Assembly (NCBI GenBank): GCA_021307315.1
Contig: JAJSPD010000083.1
Location: 62,001 to 126,000 of the forward strand
Reading direction: 5' to 3'
Source of the DNA: Bisporella sp. PMI_857
Taxonomy: Eukaryota > Ascomycota > Leotiomycetes > Helotiales > Helotiaceae
DNA length: 64,000 nt
Shown here: positions 58,906-64,000 of the stretch, in pieces
Position numbering within the stretch: the stretch's first letter is position 1
Layout: the number at the start of each line of letters is the position of its first letter
The notes under the pieces: model-generated
The model's input: the letters and a program-made list of their open reading frames with translations, nothing else
Told to the model about the DNA's origin: nothing
The model's database searches: none
Position numbers and translations under genes: made by a program

Positions 58906-61564
58906 TTCTCAGAGCTCACAATATTTTATCATATAGCATTAAGCTTTGCGAACGCACAACGTCCGAAAGACAAGAGAGCAGTGCAAAAAATGTATCGCTG
59001 GAATGTGAACCTTCTGTTAAAGGTATCGCGATCCCGCAGGTGATGTGTATCTTGCTGTTGGGCAATCAACTTCGCACTCCTGCCTGAGTCAATTTAGGGA
59101 TAATCCCTATGATCACAAGGCCTCTGAGTAACAGAAAATAACGGGAAGAACCAGATGCATAATCCACGGGACATTGGTCGGGCTCGCAAACATAGGGGAT
59201 TAAAAGCGCTGCATTAAAGTATCAGACTTCTTAGGGACATTTAGATTTCACTAGAATTCATCAAAAAGCAAACGAACTGGAAACGTCTATAGTTTTAGAC
59301 TTGGAGAACAATCTTGGTTGCGTATCAACATATATCTACCATCTGAATTGATATTCAGCGATCAAAGTTTACTCGCGTTGAAAAATTTCTGCAGCACGCC
59401 TTTAGAAATCCGCTCCCGAGGCCTTGATATTCAGTTATTGTACATCGGATGCTGGAGCTTTTCCAAACAGGGTTGTGGGAACCTTGAATTCGAACATGTT
59501 ACCACCAACGCTAGCCTGAATCAGACTTGGTTGACAAGTGGAGCAGACGATCTGCAAATATTGGCAATTACAGATAAATTGCAGGTACTACTATCAAGGA
59601 TCCTGGCCGGAGCATAGGAGAGAATCAGCGTTGGGCCTTGTTGTGCTCAACTTCACTTATCCTTTGAAACCTTTGGCCCGGAGACTACGTTAAATTGTGA
59701 GAGAACGTGAAACAAAGATGGACATGGAATGTAGATGGGCGCGGAGTTAGCATTTTCGTGGGAAAGGGAGCAGGGAACAAGCCTTTCTCGCAGCTTGCCT
59801 TCTAGGTTCTTATGCAAAGTTATTCATAGTGTCTGACTTCGGAGTTTCCTCTGGATGGTCAGATCTAGACGTTCATTGACAGACAGCATTCCCAATCCTC
59901 AAGCTTGATTGTTCCATAATACACTAGCCTTCTTTTCTTTAACTTCTCTGTACTCGTTACATACGTCGATTGACAGTCTGCAAAATATAACTCAAGAGAG
60001 TCGTTCTATATGAACTCTGCACTATTGTTCTTGCATCTGATCATCATAAGATGAGATAACAGGTGGGCAGAGTCTCGGCCTTTGTGAAGCGGACTTGTGA
60101 CAGTTTTTTTTATAGATAAAAGGCTGAGTTCTTGCCAGTAAGCTACTTACATGACTGGATGAACAGAAGATATATAATCTTGGCATTTCTGCGCACGTGA
60201 TGTGGATTTTGCCATTCGCACGCCATCGCCCTGGTCGCCGCTAAGAGGCTTAGTGCGGTTCCAACACCTCACCTCTTTTCAAAAATCTGATGGCAGCCTC
60301 TTTTCTTTTTATTCATCATATTCAAGATCGTGTAGAAGTATCTATAGGATCCCCGCCAGCTTGTCGCGTTTTCTAGGGTGTTTTTGCAGTGTTACACGTC
60401 GAAAAGTCGAGGTAGAGGACAGCAGGAACTACGGTGGCCTTCTGCGTAAGTGCGCGAAGCCAATCAAGTCGTCACATTAGTAAGACAGGGTAGAGGTGCA
60501 GGGCAGGATTCGCGTTGGAGCAGTATTCATTGTTTTTTGGCTTAGAAGCATCATCAGAAACAGGAACATACGCACGCATGGAAAGTTCCTCAGTGCTGAT
60601 AAGAAGCATCTTGCAGTTGCAGTTTCACCTTATGCGAGCCTGGCGCCAAACCTGGTGGGTTGTTTGAGATGTGCTCGCGACGAGCAGTCTGTACAGGCTA
60701 CTCTATCTATAATTCCACCACACCCAAAATTGTGGCACATTATCTATCATGTAAGTGAGAATCTCATCGTTGTTTTCGTTATACCGATAGATTTCTGTTC
60801 GTTATGGTGGTGGACATCTTCCTCTGGTGATGGATATCATCGGATCAGCATCGGTACGACCGACTAAGAAGATAAGGCGAGCCACTAACGTAGCTCCACC
60901 CGCCGACCCCGCCCAGAGGAAACAGAGGGGAAAAAAAGCGGCAGACGTTGGAGGATGAGAACGAGATGAAGGCACCTAGGGCCAATGCAGGTATTTTTGA
61001 AAGACGCATTTTGAGAACTGGAGGAAGACTTCAACAAAACCGGCTAAAAGAAGGGCTTGGTAGCCTGTGCAACAGCATTTTCAACGCCAGTCAGATTGTG
61101 ACCAAACTTCAAACCTCAACTTCCACCTTGATGGTCCACGCGTGTGAAAAGCTTGCAGCATTGCTTTTCCGGGCTGCCGTAGAAAGGAAAGGCACAAGAT
61201 CGACGGGCCAACACCGCCCCGGGCTCAGTCAAACTCCTACTCATCAATCTTACAACGACTCCTGGAACAGCCCTAACCTATAATCCATTCACCATACACC
61301 AGCCTACTTTTTGCGAGAATTAACACATTCAACCCACCAGTCGTTGGCAGAGCCAGGTGGGCAATAGACAGATTCTTTGCAACGCAAAGATCGATAGATA
61401 AGGGAGCCGGTTACGGCCCCATTCCCTGCTTGTACTGGTCAGACCAACTGTCACAGCGCCATCTTTCTGCAGCTGCATCTTTCAATTCATAACCCCTCTT
61501 TTGACTTCATTTCTTATTATTTATTCCTCACCTCAACTTGACCTCTGCCTCATTCATCATCGCC
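58906..61564. other. Long intergenic region, no gene recognised
   Basis: 2.7 kb between SPT8 and the cysteine dioxygenase gene. Open frames at 59,318-59,617, 60,202-60,480, 60,496-60,867 and 60,948-61,283 (92-123 codons) show no domain or family signal and are probably chance. 61,300-61,560 is C/T-rich, as expected for a fungal promoter and leader. Confidence 0.45.
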
Positions 61565-62720
61565 ATGAACCATATTAAATCCACCATTAGTCGCTCTTTG
61601 CGACGTAACTCTCCAGCCGTTCTTACATTTCGTGCCCGTAGGTCAGCAGTACGAAACATAGCTTCCACTAGCAGAAGTGCAACTTCCCTAGATGTGAGAA
61701 ACTCCGAGCCTCAGCCCAGCCCAACAGGTACATATTCTTTTTCCACCTATTCACATTTATCTAAACTCATTGCTTTAGTATTCTATTCAAGGAACACAAG
61801 TGTTTTGCCATCGACCATGGTCAAACAGCCAGTTGATGGTTTTACGCGCCTCGTAACTTCGCTTACGCACGCCCTCACTCGTCCGACCAGTCCACCCTCT
61901 GTGCCAGAGCTTATCCGGATCATGGCTGCGTACGACTCTGATGAACCAAGCTGGGAACGTTTTGCGATCGGTGACGAGTCGAAGCAATACACCCGCAACC
62001 TGGTAATAGAAGTTCCTGGCGTGTTTAATCTGTTAATGCTGGTGTGGTCACCAGGAAAGGCAAGCCCTATCCACGACCATGTAGACTCTCATTGTGTAAT
62101 GTGAGTAGCATCCCGGAGCCGCATTGGACTAGCCCAAAGGGTATTCTTGGTGCTGTAGACTTATGGAAAGTGGTGGTGTTGAGCTAGCTACGCCTCTATT
62201 GCATTGGGCATCCCAGAACGAAGCGTTTTGATAACCCCAAGCTCGGTATCACAATACTGGCTGTAGCGCATTCTTCGTATGGAACAGTGCTGAAGCTAAC
62301 TTATCTCGTCATATAGGAGGGTCATGCGCGGCAAATTGATTGAAAACCGATATGAATGGCCTTCAGATGAAGCTGGCAAGATGGTTAAATCAGCGAACAA
62401 GAAGTATAGTAAGGGAAAGGTAGCATATATGTGCGACCGTGTTTGTCTTCCAAGACTGTATACACTTAAAGCATCGACTAATATAAGCAGATGGGACTGC
62501 ATTCTATTGGCAATCCAAGTTTGAAAGAATACGCTTACTCACTACATCGTATGCACCTTTGATTTCTTGTGTTCCAAAAAGGGAGCTAACAGTGGCAGTC
62601 TATACGCCTCCCAACGCCGCAATGCGCGGCTGTTATAAGTTTGATGAGAAGACCGGAGAAAGGACTCACGTGCAACAAGAATACGATTCGGTATGCGGCA
62701 AGGTCATCAGTAGGCATTAA
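61565..62720 (+). CDS. Cysteine dioxygenase type I
   Basis: Coding core: exons to 62100, 62317-62440, 62491-62548 and 62599-62720. From ATG 61817 these sum to 588 nt (195 residues), close to the usual fungal length. From ATG 61565 an Arg/Ser-rich extension resembling a mitochondrial presequence is added, with an optional 51-bp intron at 61728-61778, so the start is uncertain. Diagnostic text: QYTRNLVIE, the cupin metal site HDHVDSHC (two His ligands and the Cys of the Cys-Tyr cofactor), the third His in YSLHLYTPP, and the C-terminal AMRGCYKFDEKTGERTH with the candidate cofactor Tyr. The iron enzyme oxidises L-cysteine to cysteine sulfinate, controlling cysteine levels and sulfite/taurine-type catabolism. 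All key residues are present. Confidence 0.9.
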
Positions 62721-63492
62721 GATCAGCTCACTTCGTCGCCAAGTGGGCGAGTATTGGCTAATATGCTCGAAAATGAAGAACTTACTCCTTAAAGTATTTT
62801 TGTTTTGGCTGCTTCGTAGCTATATAGGTATGGTAATAAAGGCTCGCTAGACAGGCGGAATTGATATTAAAGGCCGGGCGATCCTGGTTTTTCATCCTTC
62901 TCGGGTCATGATTGGGAAGTTATGACTACAGTATTCAGATATCTTTATTAGCATGAATCCGACCATTAGTCTGACGGCTTCTACTGCGTATTCATTGGTC
63001 AACGACCACTTCGCTCGTTCGGATACGAATCATGCTTACCTGCCGACACTTCTTTTTCCAAGGCATACGGTGGTCAACTATTTAATGTATTATGCTCATT
63101 CTCTAATTGATTGCCGTGTACGAAGGCTGAGCTCTTCCTGGCTGCAAGCAAACCAGTCTCGTGGATAATCTGGCTTTTTTCAACCAATGTCTTGTGTCAT
63201 TATTCTGCCTTTGAAGGACCTAACCTACACAACATTAACCAGTTCCCTACCTCGGGCCACAAACGAAATATTTGACCAATATATTCTCCTGTCAAGTCCA
63301 AGCCGATACCAAAGTAAAAATACCATATATCAATGTTTAGGCAAAATTGTTCCATCTCAGCACTCAGATAATGGCCGTGATTGGCCGTTATTGGTGCTTA
63401 CTTCATTACATAGCATTTGCACCACAAGTAGTGCATCTAACAGCTTCACAAATCCAAGAACTAGTGCTCCCTCACACACTACACACCTTGCC
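62721..63492. other. Intergenic, no gene recognised
   Basis: Contains the CDO 3' end. A 71-codon frame (62,953-63,168) has no recognised similarity. The upstream part of the 3-beta-HSD-like gene should start near the right edge. Confidence 0.45.
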
Positions 63493-64000
63493 ATAGAAAG
63501 CCACGAAGCACTAGATAATATTCTCGTAACTGGTGGCAATCACTTTGTCAACTACCACCTCGTCTCCACCTTCATCTCCACCTCCCTCAACATCCAAATC
63601 TCCGTCCTTGATGCCCCCTCCTCTCTTCTCCGTTTTCCACAAGTAACATACTACGATGTTGGCGTAACGTCCAAACCTGCTGTCCGCGCCGCTATCGCCG
63701 CCATCAAGCCAAAAGTTGTCTTCCACGCGGCATGTACCTACTCGCTCTCCCTCCCAGCCCTCACGCACCACCGCGTGAACTACGAGGGTACAACCAACGT
63801 CCTAGAAGCCTTACGGGCCATCGGAACTGTCGGATGCTTGATATACTACTCTAGCTCATCTGTGGTTGAGGACAGCGTCTCGGACCTTCTGAGTGCGGAC
63901 GAGACGCGTCCCGTACTCACGGAAAGAGTAGAAATACCCGTACCCACGCTCCAAAGCGCGTGCCGAGGCCCTCGTCCTGGCTGCAAATGGGAGGGGTGGA
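63493..64000 (+). pseudogene. 3-beta-HSD/sterol dehydrogenase-like reductase, cut by window edge
   Basis: Plus-strand frame from about 63,493: ALDNILVTGGNHFVNYHLV is a damaged Rossmann motif (family GGxGFxGxxLV). Then come VTYYDVGVTSKPAVRAAIAA, IKPKVVFHAACTYS, VNYEGTTNVLEALRAIG and YYSSSSVVEDSVSD, followed by LLSADETRP. An extra A near 63,930 shifts the frame; in the next frame the catalytic YPRSK (YxxxK) and ARAEALVLAANGR continue to the edge. No convincing ATG precedes the first strand. The family (extended SDR, 3-beta-hydroxysteroid dehydrogenase, like Erg26) oxidises or reduces sterol or flavonoid-like hydroxyls with NAD(P). The glycine-motif damage plus the frameshift suggest decay. Confidence 0.7.

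Noticed and set aside
59318..61283. Four 92-123-codon frames between SPT8 and CDO
   Set aside because: None shows a recognisable motif or plausible splicing partner; treated as chance frames.

Overview
The window reads as genomic DNA of a filamentous ascomycete (Pezizomycotina). The genes carry 46-111 bp spliceosomal introns with GT-AG ends and CTAAC-like branch sites. The proteins are typically fungal: Zn2Cys6 regulator, NmrA-like protein, DUF3632, LaeA-like methyltransferase, saccharopine reductase, Spt8. Transposons carry transition-type nonsense changes (TGG to TAG/TGA, CAG/CAA to TAG/TAA) that look like repeat-induced point mutation (RIP). Class is not certain; Leotiomycetes is a guess.

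Layout. 1-1.7 kb: decayed Fot1/pogo transposase and a 411-bp palindromic MITE with a TA target duplication. 2.3-20 kb: sparse accessory region mixing intact genes (Zn2Cys6 factor, NmrA-like protein, LYS9-type saccharopine reductase, RidA-like protein) with broken ones (FAD monooxygenase, DUF3632, SDR, small secreted SH3-like protein, amino-acid permease). 20.3-45.1 kb: a nested transposon block with at least five copies of one Tad/I-like LINE in both orientations, one Ty1/copia element, three copies of its LTR (one truncated), a 112-bp solo-LTR-like insert with a perfect 5-bp duplication, and a strongly T-skewed 1.9-kb tract. 46-64 kb: gene-richer DNA with an O-methyltransferase pseudogene, a LaeA-like methyltransferase, an NFX1/ZNFX1-type SF1 helicase, SPT8, cysteine dioxygenase, and a 3-beta-HSD-type reductase cut by the window edge.

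How the genes relate. LYS9 (lysine synthesis), CDO (cysteine catabolism) and SPT8 (SAGA) are housekeeping-type genes. The regulator, NmrA, SDR, monooxygenase, O-methyltransferase and LaeA-like genes are the types found in secondary-metabolism neighbourhoods, but no backbone synthase is present and half are broken, so this looks like eroded accessory DNA, not a working cluster. Splice models were derived by eye. For the Zn2Cys6 factor, NmrA, LYS9, SPT8 and CDO the summed exons are exact multiples of three.

Most interesting: an array of TGAGTCA (Gcn4/AP-1-type) sites in the copia LTR ahead of a TATA box; the 112-bp TG..CA insert with GATAT duplications; a short motif (peptide LSKTKDQ) repeated three times in the copia polyprotein and also present in the unrelated LINE ORF1; and a large LINE inverted repeat. 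I did not see a clearly novel defence or biosynthetic system.
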